Shown: positions 33,678-42,951, numbered from the stretch's first letter. The stretch is DNA of 64,000 nt from Duganella sp. BJB480 (GCA_003416985.1 QVIN01000010.1:1-64000); one strand, 5' to 3'. The notes: generated from the sequence alone by a model not told the origin. Program-made: numbers and translations.

Positions 33678-36271
33678 GCAGCCTTCGCGGATTCAAGGAA
33701 GTCCTGCGCGAAGCGCTGCAACACGCCGCCCGCTTCGTAGATCGACACCTCTTCCGCCGTATCGAGGCGGCAGATCACCGGCACTTCGACGCGCTCGCCG
33801 TTGCGACGATTGACCACCAGCGTCAGCGTCGAACGCGGGGTGCGCTCGCCGATCACGTCGTAGCTTTCGGTGCCGTCCAGCGCCAGCGTCAGACGGTTCA
33901 CGCCAGGCTGGAACTCCAGCGGCAGCACGCCCATGCCCACCAGATTGGTGCGGTGGATGCGTTCGAAGCCTTCGGCCACGATGGCTTCCACGCCCGCCAG
34001 ACGCACGCCCTTGGCCGCCCAGTCGCGCGACGAGCCTTGGCCGTAGTCGGCGCCGGCGATCACGATCAGCGGCTGCTTGCGTTCCATGTAGGTCTCGATG
34101 GCTTCCCACATGCGGGTGACTTTGCCTTCCGGTTCCACGCGCGCCAGCGAACCGGCTTTGACCTTGCCTTCGGCGTCGCGCACCATCTCGTTCTTCAGCG
34201 TCGGGTTGGCGAAGGTGGCGCGTTGCGCGGTCAGGTGGTCGCCGCGGTGGGTGGCGTAGGAGTTGAAGTCCTCTTCCGGCAGGCCCATTTTCGCCAGGTA
34301 CTCGCCGGCCGCGCTGTTCAACATGATCGCGTTCGACGGCGACAGGTGGTCGGTAGTGATGTTGTCGCCCAGGACCGCCAGCGGCAGCATGCCCTTCAGC
34401 GGACGAGCACCGGCCAGCGCGCCCTCCCAGTACGGCGGACGGCGGATGTAGGTGGTCTGCGGACGCCAGTCGTACAACGGTTTCACCTTTACGCCGTCGT
34501 CTTCCTGCTTGGCGAACATCGGGATGTAGACCTTGTTGTACTGCGCCGGCTTGACGCTGGACGCGACCAGCGCGTCGATCTCTTCGTCGGTCGGCCAGAT
34601 GTCCTTCAGCGTGACCGGCTGGCCGTTGGTGTCGATACCCAGCACATCCTTCTCGATGTCGAAGCGGATCGTGCCGGCGATGGCGTAGGCCACCACCAGC
34701 GGCGGCGAAGCCAGGAAGGCCTGCTTGGCATAAGGGTGGATGCGGCCGTCGAAGTTGCGGTTGCCCGACAAGACAGCGGTGGCGTACAGGTCGCGGTCGA
34801 TCACTTCCTTCTGAATCACCGGATCGAGCGCGCCGGACATGCCGTTGCAGGTGGTGCAGGCGTATGCGACCACGCCGAAGCCCAGCTGCTCCAGCTCCGG
34901 CATCAGGCCCGCTTCCTCCAGGTACAGCGTCACGGTCTTGGAGCCGGGCGCCAGCGAGCTTTTCACCCACGGCTTGCGGGTCAGGCCGCGCGCGTTGGCG
35001 TTGCGGGCCAGCAGGCCGGCGGCGATCATGTTGCGCGGGTTGTTGGTGTTGGTGCAGCTGGTGATGGCGGCGATGATCACCGCGCCGTCAGGCATCAGGC
35101 CGGGTTCGTTCTCCACCACGCCGCTGATGCCGCGCGCGGCCAGCTCGGAGGTCGGCACGCGGTTGTGCGGGTTCGACGGACCGGCGATGGTACGCACCAC
35201 CGACGACAGGTCGAACTTCAGCACGCGCTCGTACTCGGCGGTCTTCAGGGCTTCGCCCCACAGGCCGGTCTCTTTCGCGTAGGTCTCCACCAGCTTGACC
35301 AGTTCATCATCGCGGCCGGTCAGCTTGAGGTACTTGATGGTCTGCTCGTCGATGTAGAACATCGCGGCGGTGGAGCCGTATTCCGGCGCCATGTTGGAGA
35401 TGGTCGCGCGGTCGCCCAGCGTCAGGTGCGATGCGCCCTCGCCGAAGAACTCCAGGTAGGACGATACGACCTTCTGCTTGCGCAGGAATTCGGTCAGCGC
35501 CAGCACGGTGTCGGTGGCGGTGATGCCGGCCTGCGGCTTGCCCGTCAGTTCAACGCCGATGATGTCCGGCAGCCGCATCCACGATGCGCGGCCCAGCATC
35601 ACGCTCTCCGCTTCCAGGCCGCCGACGCCGATGGCGATCACGCCCAGTGCATCGACCATCGGCGTGTGCGAATCGGTGCCGACCAGCGTGTCCGGGAAGG
35701 CCACGCCGTCCACCGCTTGAATCACCGGCGACATGCGTTCCAGATTGATCTGGTGCAGGATGCCGTTACCCGGCGGGATCACGTCGACGTTCTTGAACGC
35801 CTTCTTGGTCCAGTTGATGAAATCGAAGCGGTCCTCGTTGCGGCGGTCCTCGATGGCGCGGTTCTTGTCGAAGGCGTCGGGATCGAAGCCGCCGCATTCG
35901 ACGGCCAGCGAGTGGTCGACCACCAGCTGGGTCGGCACCACCGGGTTGACCAGCGCGGGATCGCCGCCTTGCAGCGCGATGGCGTCGCGCAGGCCGGCCA
36001 GGTCGACCAGCGCGGTCTGGCCGAGGATGTCGTGGCAGACCACGCGCGCGGGGAACCATGGGAAGTCCAGGTCGCGTTTGCGCTCGATCAGTTGCGACAG
36101 CGAGGCATTGAGCGTGGCCGGATCGCAGCGGCGCACCAGGTTCTCGGCCAGCACACGCGAGGTGTATGGCAGCTTGGCCCAGGCGCCCGGCTGGATCGCG
36201 TCGACGGCGGCGCGCGCGTCGAAGTAATCGAGCTTGGTACCCGGCAGGGATTTGCGGAATTGGGTGTTCAT
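33674..36271 (-). CDS. acnD: 2-methylcitrate dehydratase, Fe/S-dependent (AcnD)
   Basis: 865 aa, aconitase superfamily. It dehydrates 2-methylcitrate in species that lack PrpD. The [4Fe-4S] cysteines lie in ITSCTNTNNPRNM (one Cys) and YACTTCNGMSG (two Cys); active-site segments such as GTDSHTPMVDALG, YGQGSSRDWAAKG and RTNLVGMGVLPLEF are intact. The pairing with prpF directly downstream identifies it as AcnD rather than AcnA. Start overlaps the prpC stop by one base. The chain ends ESAKAA. Confidence 0.95.
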   Translation of the reverse strand: MNTQFRKSLPGTKLDYFDARAAVDAIQPGAWAKLPYTSRVLAENLVRRCDPATLNASLSQLIERKRDLDFPWFPARVVCHDILGQTALVDLAGLRDAIALQGGDPALVNPVVPTQLVVDHSLAVECGGFDPDAFDKNRAIEDRRNEDRFDFINWTKKAFKNVDVIPPGNGILHQINLERMSPVIQAVDGVAFPDTLVGTDSHTPMVDALGVIAIGVGGLEAESVMLGRASWMRLPDIIGVELTGKPQAGITATDTVLALTEFLRKQKVVSSYLEFFGEGASHLTLGDRATISNMAPEYGSTAAMFYIDEQTIKYLKLTGRDDELVKLVETYAKETGLWGEALKTAEYERVLKFDLSSVVRTIAGPSNPHNRVPTSELAARGISGVVENEPGLMPDGAVIIAAITSCTNTNNPRNMIAAGLLARNANARGLTRKPWVKSSLAPGSKTVTLYLEEAGLMPELEQLGFGVVAYACTTCNGMSGALDPVIQKEVIDRDLYATAVLSGNRNFDGRIHPYAKQAFLASPPLVVAYAIAGTIRFDIEKDVLGIDTNGQPVTLKDIWPTDEEIDALVASSVKPAQYNKVYIPMFAKQEDDGVKVKPLYDWRPQTTYIRRPPYWEGALAGARPLKGMLPLAVLGDNITTDHLSPSNAIMLNSAAGEYLAKMGLPEEDFNSYATHRGDHLTAQRATFANPTLKNEMVRDAEGKVKAGSLARVEPEGKVTRMWEAIETYMERKQPLIVIAGADYGQGSSRDWAAKGVRLAGVEAIVAEGFERIHRTNLVGMGVLPLEFQPGVNRLTLALDGTESYDVIGERTPRSTLTLVVNRRNGERVEVPVICRLDTAEEVSIYEAGGVLQRFAQDFLESAKAA

Positions 36272-37416
36272 TATTTGCGGTCCTTGATTGGCACGAATTT
36301 CAGGTCTTCAGGACCGACGTAGTTCGCGCTTGGACGAATGATCTTGTTGTCGATGCGCTGTTCGATGATGTGCGCGGCCCAGCCGGACGTGCGCGAGATG
36401 ACGAACAGCGGCGTGAACATCGCGGTCGGCACGCCCATCATGTGGTAGGACACGGCCGAGAACCAGTCCAGGTTCGGGAACATCTTCTTGACGTCCCACA
36501 TGACGGTTTCCAGGCGCTCGGCGATGTCGAACATCTTCATCGAGCCGGCTTCCTGCGACAGATTGCGCGCCACTTCCTTGATGACGACGTTGCGCGGGTC
36601 GGAGATGGTGTACACCGGATGGCCGAAGCCGATCACCACTTCCTTGTTGGCGACGCGGTTGCGGATGTCCGCTTCGGCTTCGTCGGCGTTTTCGTAGCGC
36701 TTCTGGATCTCGAAGGCGAATTCGTTGGCGCCGCCGTGTTTGGGGCCGCGCAGCGCGCCGATCGCGCCGGTGATGGCGGAGTGGATGTCCGAACCCGTGC
36801 CGGCGATGACGCGGCTGGTGAAGGTGGAGGCGTTGAACTCGTGTTCCGCGTACAGGATCAGCGAGGTGTGCATCGCCTGCACCCAGCTGTCGGAAGGCTT
36901 CTCGCCGTGCAGCAGGTGCAGGAAGTGGCCGCCGATGGAGTCGTCGTCGGTCTCCACGTCGATGCGCTTGCCGTTGTGGCTGAAGTGGTACCAGTACAGC
37001 AGCATCGAGCCGAAGGAAGCCATCAAGCGGTCGGCGATGTCGCGCGCGCCCGGCACGTTGTGGTCGTCCTTTTCCGGCAGCGTGCAGCCCAGCACCGAGA
37101 CGCCGGTACGCATCACGTCCATCGGGTGGGCCGACGCGGGCAGTGCTTCCAGCGCGGCTTTCAGCGATGCCGGCAGGCCGCGCAGCGAACGCAGTTTGGC
37201 TTTGTAGCCTTTCAGTTCGGCGCTGGTCGGCAGTTTGCCGTGGACCAGCAGGTAGGCGATTTCTTCGAACTCGCAGGTGTTGGCGACGTCGAGGATGTCG
37301 TAGCCGCGGTAGTGCAGGTCATTGCCGGTTTTGCCGACGGAGCACAGTGCGGTGTTACCTGCGGTGACGCCGGACAGGGCGACGGATTTTTTTGGTTTGA
37401 AGGTGGCTTCGGTCAT
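36271..37416 (-). CDS. prpC: 2-methylcitrate synthase
   Basis: 381 aa, citrate-synthase fold. It condenses propionyl-CoA with oxaloacetate. The N-terminal KKSVALSGVTAGNTALCSVGK and LHYRGYDILDVA are typical of PrpC (core LHYRGYDILDVA); catalytic segments LILYAEHEFNASTFTSRV and GPKHGGANEFAFE (His ligands) and VIGFGHPVYTISDPR are intact. GAGGAGA precedes the ATG. 21 bp separates it from prpB. Confidence 0.96.
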   Translation of the reverse strand: MTEATFKPKKSVALSGVTAGNTALCSVGKTGNDLHYRGYDILDVANTCEFEEIAYLLVHGKLPTSAELKGYKAKLRSLRGLPASLKAALEALPASAHPMDVMRTGVSVLGCTLPEKDDHNVPGARDIADRLMASFGSMLLYWYHFSHNGKRIDVETDDDSIGGHFLHLLHGEKPSDSWVQAMHTSLILYAEHEFNASTFTSRVIAGTGSDIHSAITGAIGALRGPKHGGANEFAFEIQKRYENADEAEADIRNRVANKEVVIGFGHPVYTISDPRNVVIKEVARNLSQEAGSMKMFDIAERLETVMWDVKKMFPNLDWFSAVSYHMMGVPTAMFTPLFVISRTSGWAAHIIEQRIDNKIIRPSANYVGPEDLKFVPIKDRK

Positions 37417-37437
37417 TTCAGGGTCTCCTCGAATCGA

Positions 37438-38325
37438 TTATTTTTTCTGTGCGGCGAACAGTGCATCCAGCTTCTGCTCGAAGCTGTGGTAGTTGATGCG
37501 TTCATACAGTTCGGCGCGGGTTTGCATGGTGTCGACCACGTTCTGCTGGGTGCCGTCGCGGCGGATCGCGCCGTAGACGTTTTCCGCGGCCTTGTTCATC
37601 GCGCGGAAGGCGGACAGCGGATACAGCACCAGGCCCACGTCGGCGCCGCGCAATTCGTCCACGGTGAACAGCGGCGTCGAGCCGAATTCGGTGATGTTGG
37701 CCAGCACCGGCACTTTGACGGCGGCGGCGAATTTTTTGTACATATCGAGGCTGATCATCGCCTCCGGGAAGATCATGTCCGCGCCGGCTTCGACGCAGGC
37801 GACGGCGCGCTCGATGGCGGCGTCCAGTCCTTCGACGGCCAGCGCGTCGGTGCGGGCCATGATGACGAAGTTCTCATCGGTGCGCGCATCGACGGCGGCG
37901 GCGATGCGGTCGACCATCTCCTGCTTGGTGACGATCTCCTTGCCCGGACGGTGGCCGCAGCGCTTGGCGCCGACCTGGTCTTCGATGTGCATGGCGGCGG
38001 CGCCGAACTTAATCATGGACTTGACGGTGCGCGCCACGTTGAAGGCGGAGGCGCCGAAGCCGGTGTCGACGTCGACCAGCAGCGGCAGGTCGCACACGTC
38101 GGTGATGCGGCGCACGTCGGTCAGCACGTCATCCAGGTTGGAGATGCCCAGGTCCGGCAGGCCTAGCGAACCCGCCGCCACGCCGCCACCGGAAAGGTAG
38201 ATCGCCTTGAAACCGGCGCGCTTGGCCAGCAGGGCGTGGTTGGCGTTGATCGCGCCGACCACCTGCAGTGGGGACTCTTCCTGGACGGCTTTGCGGAACG
38301 CGGCGCCTGCGGAGTATTGACTCAT
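37438..38325 (-). CDS. prpB: 2-methylisocitrate lyase
   Basis: 295 aa, isocitrate-lyase superfamily. It splits 2-methylisocitrate to pyruvate and succinate. The KRCGHRPGKE motif holds the catalytic Cys; LLVDVDTGFGASAFNVARTV and HIEDQVGAKRCGH are family hallmarks (core LLVDVDTGFG). I start at the ATG at 38325, which has AAGG about 8 nt upstream; an ATG five codons earlier lacks a site. First gene of the operon, about 30 nt downstream of the predicted sigma-54 start point. Confidence 0.96.
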   Translation of the reverse strand: MSQYSAGAAFRKAVQEESPLQVVGAINANHALLAKRAGFKAIYLSGGGVAAGSLGLPDLGISNLDDVLTDVRRITDVCDLPLLVDVDTGFGASAFNVARTVKSMIKFGAAAMHIEDQVGAKRCGHRPGKEIVTKQEMVDRIAAAVDARTDENFVIMARTDALAVEGLDAAIERAVACVEAGADMIFPEAMISLDMYKKFAAAVKVPVLANITEFGSTPLFTVDELRGADVGLVLYPLSAFRAMNKAAENVYGAIRRDGTQQNVVDTMQTRAELYERINYHSFEQKLDALFAAQKK

Positions 38326-38366
38326 GTTCTGACCTTTCAATGTTGCGGTGAAGTTGGTCTATGCTT

Positions 38367-38383
38367 TGCAAGCGGCGTGCCAG
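38367..38383 (-). promoter_or_regulatory. Sigma-54 promoter of the prpB operon
   Basis: On the minus strand CTGGCACG-CCGC-TTGCA matches the -24/-12 consensus (TGGCACG-N4-TTGC[A/T]) perfectly. Transcription would begin near 38356, about 30 nt before prpB. The divergent gene encodes a sigma-54 activator with a GAFTGA loop, which supports the assignment. Confidence 0.9.
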
Positions 38384-38433
38384 ATGGGCACACTATATAA
38401 ATCAATGACTTACAAAATGGCGACGTTACACTT

Positions 38434-38452
38434 ATGTTTCAATTTGAAACAT
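38434..38452. promoter_or_regulatory. Palindromic PrpR operator/enhancer (predicted)
   Basis: ATGTTTCAA-T-TTGAAACAT is a perfect 9-bp inverted repeat with a 1-nt centre, about 88 bp upstream of the sigma-54 start point, a normal distance for an upstream activator site. A degenerate copy TCGAAACAG follows at 38452-38460, and an identical half-site TTGAAACAT at 38472-38480 overlaps the prpR start codon. Binding by PrpR is inferred. Confidence 0.7.
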
Positions 38453-38472
38453 CGAAACAGATGAACTACAAT
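38444..38472 (+). promoter_or_regulatory. Sigma-70 promoter of prpR, predicted leaderless
   Basis: TTGAAA (38444-38449), 17-nt spacer, TACAAT (38467-38472); each hexamer matches consensus at five of six positions. The start point expected 6-7 nt downstream coincides with the A of the prpR ATG (38479). The -35 is inside the palindrome's right arm, so a protein bound there would block this promoter. Confidence 0.6.
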
Positions 38473-38478
38473 TGAAAC

Positions 38479-40143
38479 ATGCGCCACTCCACGCCTCTGC
38501 CCTTCGACGCCAACGACAAACCGGTCATCTGGACGGTGTCGGTGTCGCGCCTGGCCGACCTGTTCCGCGACATCACGCTGGAATACGACGAGCTGGCGAC
38601 CATCGAGCCGATCAACCTGGGCTTCGACGAGGCGGCGCGGCACATCCGCGAGCGCATGGCCACCGAGCGTTGCGACGCCGTCATCGCCGCCGGCTCCAAC
38701 GCCGCGTATCTGAAAGGCCGGCTGTCGGTGCCGGTGGTGATCGCCAAATTCAGCGGCTTCGACGTGATGCAGGCGCTGGCGCGGGCGCGCCGCGTGTCGG
38801 ACCGCATCGGCATCGTCACCTATCAGGAGCGCTTGCCGGAGCTGGCCGAATTCGCCAACACCTTCGGCTTCGACGTCGAACAACGCACCTACGCCACCGA
38901 GGAGGACGCACGCGCGCAGATCAACGATTTGAAGGCGGCCGGCATCAAGGCCATCGTCGGCGCCGGGTTGATCACCGACCTGGCCGAGGAAGCGGGACTG
39001 ACCGGCGTGTTCGTCTACTCCGCCGCCTCGATCCGCCACGCCTTCGACGACGCGCTGGAAATGGCGCGGTTGACGCAACTCGAAGCTAACCGCAGCCGCA
39101 CGCGCGGCGCCGTGGTGGCGGACACGCTGCGCGCCAAGCATGGCATCAACGATCTGCGTGGCGACTCCGCCGCGATGGAGGCGCTGCGCCAGTCGGTGGT
39201 GCTGTATGCGAAGTCCCCGGCCACGGTGCTGATACAGGCGGAAACCGGCTGCGGCAAGGAGCTGGTGGCGCAGGCCATCCACCGCGAGAGCCCGCGCACG
39301 CTGGGCCAGAACCGGCCCTTCGTCGCCGTCAATTGCGGCGCCATCGCGGAATCGCTGCTGGAGTCGGAACTGTTCGGCCACGAGGAAGGCGCCTTCACCG
39401 GCGCGCGGCGCGGTGGCCACGCCGGCCTGTTCGAGGCGGCCAATCGCGGCACCCTGTTCCTCGACGAGATAGGCGAGATGCCGTTGACGTTGCAAACCCG
39501 TTTGCTGCGCGTGCTGGAGGAACGGGAAGTGGTGCGCGTGGGCGGCACGCGGCCTATCGCGGTCAATGTGCGCATCATCAGCGCCACGCACTGCGACCTG
39601 GAACAACGTGTGCGCGAAGGCCGCTTCCGCGCCGACCTGTTCTACCGTCTTGCTGTGCTGCGCCTGACCATTCCACCGCTGCGCGCGCGGCTGGAGGACG
39701 TGATGACGCTGGCCGAATGGTCGCTGAAGAACGCGCTGGCGTCGCTGGGCGCGCGGCCGCATCCGAACCTGCACGCTGAGATGACGGCCTGCGCGCCGCT
39801 GCTGCAGCACTACGACTGGCCGGGCAATGTGCGCGAACTGCGCAACCTGACCGAGCGCCTGGCGTTGTTCCTCGCCGCCGAGCCGCTGCAGGCGTTGACG
39901 CCGGCCTTCGTGCTGAGCGTGGCGCCGGAACTGGCTAACCGCACGGCCCCGCTGTCCGCCGGCGCAGGTCCTGTCAACGCCGCCGGCGCGCCGCCTCTTG
40001 CCCTGCCGGCCGCGCGGCCTTCCGCCGAAAGCGCGACCGCCGTGTTGGCCCGCTTCGGCGGCCGGCGCGACGCCGCCGCCGACTACCTCGGCATCAGCCG
40101 CACCACGCTCTGGCGCAAGCTGCGCGCAGAGGCCGGCGAATAA
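38479..40143 (+). CDS. prpR: Propionate operon activator PrpR (sigma-54 dependent)
   Basis: 554 aa. An N-terminal PrpR_N sensor domain (about 30-195, with ERMATERCDAVIAAGSNAAYLKGR in the ligand lobe, core CDAVIAAGSNAAYLKGR), an AAA+ domain with Walker A (ETGCGKE, about 255), the sigma-54-contact loop GAFTGA (304-309), Walker B GTLFLDEIGEMP and arginine-finger region, and a C-terminal Fis-type HTH (AADYLGISRTTLWRKLR). In Salmonella PrpR senses 2-methylcitrate. It is divergent from the prpB operon. No ribosome-binding site precedes the ATG, in keeping with the predicted leaderless message. Confidence 0.96.
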   Translation: MRHSTPLPFDANDKPVIWTVSVSRLADLFRDITLEYDELATIEPINLGFDEAARHIRERMATERCDAVIAAGSNAAYLKGRLSVPVVIAKFSGFDVMQALARARRVSDRIGIVTYQERLPELAEFANTFGFDVEQRTYATEEDARAQINDLKAAGIKAIVGAGLITDLAEEAGLTGVFVYSAASIRHAFDDALEMARLTQLEANRSRTRGAVVADTLRAKHGINDLRGDSAAMEALRQSVVLYAKSPATVLIQAETGCGKELVAQAIHRESPRTLGQNRPFVAVNCGAIAESLLESELFGHEEGAFTGARRGGHAGLFEAANRGTLFLDEIGEMPLTLQTRLLRVLEEREVVRVGGTRPIAVNVRIISATHCDLEQRVREGRFRADLFYRLAVLRLTIPPLRARLEDVMTLAEWSLKNALASLGARPHPNLHAEMTACAPLLQHYDWPGNVRELRNLTERLALFLAAEPLQALTPAFVLSVAPELANRTAPLSAGAGPVNAAGAPPLALPAARPSAESATAVLARFGGRRDAAADYLGISRTTLWRKLRAEAGE

Positions 40144-40296
40144 CGCCTCGCGGAGCCGTGCCCCGGCGGGCACGCCGCAAGCGGTACTGGCGGCTACCGT
40201 TCATCCTTTTAAAAAAACCGCTCATCCAGTAGCCGTCGCCGGCGCGATGGCGGTTCGATAGCATGGCCTCACTTAATCACAACAACGGAGGTCAGC

Positions 40297-41175
40297 ATGC
40301 CACGCTCGTTCATCAAACGTATCGCAACCATTGCCGCCAGCCTGGCGCTGGCCTACTCCGCCGGCGCTTCCGCTGCGGCCTCGCATCCGGCCTTCAAGGT
40401 GCAAGTCACCGGCCAAGGTGCTCCCGTGATCCTGATCCCCGGCCTGGCATCGTCCGGCGAAGTGTGGGACGGCACCGTCGCCCACTACTGCGGCAGCCGC
40501 CAGTGCCACGTCGTCACCCTGGCCGGGTTTGCCGGCGTGCCCGCCATCGAAGGCCCGCTGCTGCCGGCAGTGGAGCAGCAACTGAGCGACTACATCGCCG
40601 CCAATAAATTCGACCATCCCATCATCATCGGCCACAGCCTAGGCGGCTTCGTCGGCATGAAGCTGGCCGCCGACCACCCGGACCAGGTGGGCCGCCTGGT
40701 AATCGTCGACACCTTGCCAGCGCTGGCAGCGGTCCAGATGCCCAGCATAACCGGCGCGCAGATGAAGGAAATGGCGGCCGGCCTGCGGACCCGCATGGAG
40801 TCCATGGACGCGGAAGCCAAACGCGCCAACCAAATGAAAACCCTGCAATCCATGATCACCAAGCAGGAAGATATCGACCGCGCCGCCGCCTGGGGCAAGC
40901 AATCCGACCCAGCCACCGTCACCAACGCGATGGTCGAGATGATGAGCGAGGACATGCGCGCGGAAGTTGGCCGCATCAAGGCGCCCACGCTGGTGCGGGG
41001 CTCCTGGATCGCCTACAAGGACTATGGCAGCAAGCCGATGTTCGAGCAGATGTACACGAGCCAGTACCAGCAACTGCCCAACGTGAAAGTGGAGCTTGCC
41101 GACAACGCCCGTCATTTCATCATGTACGACGATCCGGCTTGGATGTATGATCGCATCGATAACTTTTTGAAGTGA
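40297..41175 (+). CDS. Exported alpha/beta hydrolase
   Basis: 292 aa. A signal peptide (residues 1-26, ending AGASAAA) precedes an alpha/beta-hydrolase fold with the nucleophile elbow GHSLGG (Ser114), oxyanion region LIPGLASSGEVWD and the catalytic His near 273 (NARHFIMYD). Specificity is unknown. GGAGG is 5 nt before the ATG. A LytS-type kinase gene starts 7 bp downstream, so the hydrolase and the second LytS/LytTR pair probably form an operon. Confidence 0.88.
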   Translation: MPRSFIKRIATIAASLALAYSAGASAAASHPAFKVQVTGQGAPVILIPGLASSGEVWDGTVAHYCGSRQCHVVTLAGFAGVPAIEGPLLPAVEQQLSDYIAANKFDHPIIIGHSLGGFVGMKLAADHPDQVGRLVIVDTLPALAAVQMPSITGAQMKEMAAGLRTRMESMDAEAKRANQMKTLQSMITKQEDIDRAAAWGKQSDPATVTNAMVEMMSEDMRAEVGRIKAPTLVRGSWIAYKDYGSKPMFEQMYTSQYQQLPNVKVELADNARHFIMYDDPAWMYDRIDNFLK

Positions 41176-41182
41176 TTCCATC

Positions 41183-42223
41183 ATGACCGACGACCGTCCA
41201 CTCATCGCGCGCCTGAACTGGTACTGGCTGTTCCAGCTGGCTGGATGGATGTTCCTGCCAGTGCTGCTGATCGCCATGACGCCGGGCGACAGCCACACGC
41301 CCCGCATGCTGGGCATATCCATGTGGGGCGTGGTGACCGGCCTGGTGATCTCGGACACCTGGCACCGGCTGCTCAAGCGCCAGATCCAGAACGGTGTGCG
41401 CGTCAGCTGGAAGGCGATGATGGCCGCCATCCTGGTGTTGGGGACCATTCACACCGCCGTGCAGACGGTCGGCTACCTGGTCATCAAGCCTTTCGGTGAA
41501 GTACACGGCGTGGCCTGGGTACCGGGCGCGCTGATGTTCTGGTGGGGCGTCTATTTGGTGTGGAACACGTTCTACATGGCGGTGCAGTCGCTGCGCCGCG
41601 CCAACCGCCTGGAACAGGAGGCGCTGCGGCTGGAGATCAGCGCCAAGGACGCCGAACTGCGCGCCCTGCAGGCGCAGGTCAATCCGCATTTTTTTTTCAA
41701 CAGTATGAACAGCGTGCGCGCGCTGGTTTATGAGGACAGGGATTCGGCCGCGCTGATGATCGACCAGTTGGCGAGCGTGATGCGCTATGCGCTGCAATCG
41801 GGCCAGCACGATACGGTGCCGCTGGCGGCGGAGATCGAAGCCGTGCAGGCCTATCTGGCGATTGAAAAAATCCGCTTCGAGGAACGCATGCGGGTCAGCG
41901 TGGAGATCGGACTGGGTCTGGATCAGGTGCGTATTCCACCGATGGCCTTGCAGACGCTGGTGGAGAACGCCGTCAAGTACGGCGTCGAGGCCAGCCCCAC
42001 CGGCAGCGAGATCCGCATCCGCGCACAGCGCATGGACGACGGCAAAATCCACATCGAAATCGCCAACCTTGGCGCGATTCTGCCGTTCGCCAATTCCACC
42101 AAGGTGGGATTGGTGAATACCCGCAAACGCCTGGCGCTGGCATTGGGCTCCAATGCCAGCCTGGATCTGACTGAAAACAGTGGCTGGGTGCGCGCCACGA
42201 TGACTTTACCGGAGGCCGCCTGA
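41183..42223 (+). CDS. LytS-family sensor histidine kinase
   Basis: 346 aa. Four membrane helices occupy roughly residues 8-140 with very short loops, suggesting sensing within or near the membrane. A coiled coil (EQEALRLEISAKDAELRALQ) leads to the His_kinase motif QVNPHFFFNSMNS (His169) and a HATPase domain with LVENAVKYG and GLVNTRKRLAL. Its stop overlaps the start of the response-regulator gene (TGATG). No strong ribosome-binding site, so it may be coupled to the hydrolase gene. Confidence 0.92.
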   Translation: MTDDRPLIARLNWYWLFQLAGWMFLPVLLIAMTPGDSHTPRMLGISMWGVVTGLVISDTWHRLLKRQIQNGVRVSWKAMMAAILVLGTIHTAVQTVGYLVIKPFGEVHGVAWVPGALMFWWGVYLVWNTFYMAVQSLRRANRLEQEALRLEISAKDAELRALQAQVNPHFFFNSMNSVRALVYEDRDSAALMIDQLASVMRYALQSGQHDTVPLAAEIEAVQAYLAIEKIRFEERMRVSVEIGLGLDQVRIPPMALQTLVENAVKYGVEASPTGSEIRIRAQRMDDGKIHIEIANLGAILPFANSTKVGLVNTRKRLALALGSNASLDLTENSGWVRATMTLPEAA

Positions 42224-42951
42224 TGCGCGCATTGCTGATCGACGACGAGCGCCTGGCGCGCGCGGAACTGCGCCGTTTGCTGGCGGCCCACCCCGAAGTG
42301 GAAATCGTCGGCGAGGCCGCCAACGCGGCCGACGGCATCCAGCAGATCAACGCGCTCAAGCCGGACCTGGTGTTCCTCGATGTCCAGATGCCGGGCGGTA
42401 GCGGCTTCGACATGCTGGCGGCGCTGGAGGAAGCGCCGGAGGTGATCTTCACAACGGCCTTCGACCAGTATGCGCTGCAGGCGTTCGAGGTCAATGCGCT
42501 GGACTATCTGCAGAAGCCGATCCAGGCGGCGCGGATGGCGGCGGCCTTGCAGCGCTGCGCTCTGCGCCATGGGCGCGCGCTGGCGTATGCGGCAGCCGGC
42601 GTGCCGGCCGTGGCGCCGACGGCGGCCAAGAAGCTGTTTATCAAGGACGGTGAGCGATGCTGGTTTGTCGGCTTGCAGGATGTGCGGCTGTTCGAGTCGG
42701 ACGGCAACTACACGCGCGTCTATTTCGACCAGCACAAGCCGCTGATGCTGCGCTCCCTGAACCAGCTGGAGGAGCGCCTGGACCCGCAACGCTTCTTCCG
42801 TGCCAGCCGCCGTCACATCGTCAACCTGGACTACGTCGACCAGGTCACGCCGAACGATGCCGGCGGCCTCGATCTGCTGCTGCGCGACGACCTCGAAGTG
42901 GAAGTCTCCCGCCGCCGCGCCGCCCAGTTCAAGACCCTCGCCAGCCTGTGA
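42223..42951 (+). CDS. LytTR-family response regulator
   Basis: 242 aa. Receiver domain with Asp53 in VFLDVQMPGG, the conserved Thr in FTTAFD and Lys in YLQKPI; LytTR DNA-binding domain (about 130-240; FESDGNYTRVYF, FFRASRRHIVNLDYVD). Partner of the kinase encoded upstream. The organisation resembles the first LytS/LytTR pair at 681-2871 but the proteins differ clearly in their sensor parts. Targets unknown. Confidence 0.93.
   Translation: MRALLIDDERLARAELRRLLAAHPEVEIVGEAANAADGIQQINALKPDLVFLDVQMPGGSGFDMLAALEEAPEVIFTTAFDQYALQAFEVNALDYLQKPIQAARMAAALQRCALRHGRALAYAAAGVPAVAPTAAKKLFIKDGERCWFVGLQDVRLFESDGNYTRVYFDQHKPLMLRSLNQLEERLDPQRFFRASRRHIVNLDYVDQVTPNDAGGLDLLLRDDLEVEVSRRRAAQFKTLASL

Noticed and set aside
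33953..36322. Open frame of about 790 codons opposite acnD
   Set aside because: Antisense artefact of GC-rich codons; acnD has intact aconitase motifs.
40144..40296. CGGCTAC/GTAGCCG inverted repeat after prpR as a mobile-element remnant
   Set aside because: Arms are only 7 bp with a long spacer, there is no transposase or target duplication, and the A/T run between them is more likely a simple spacer.
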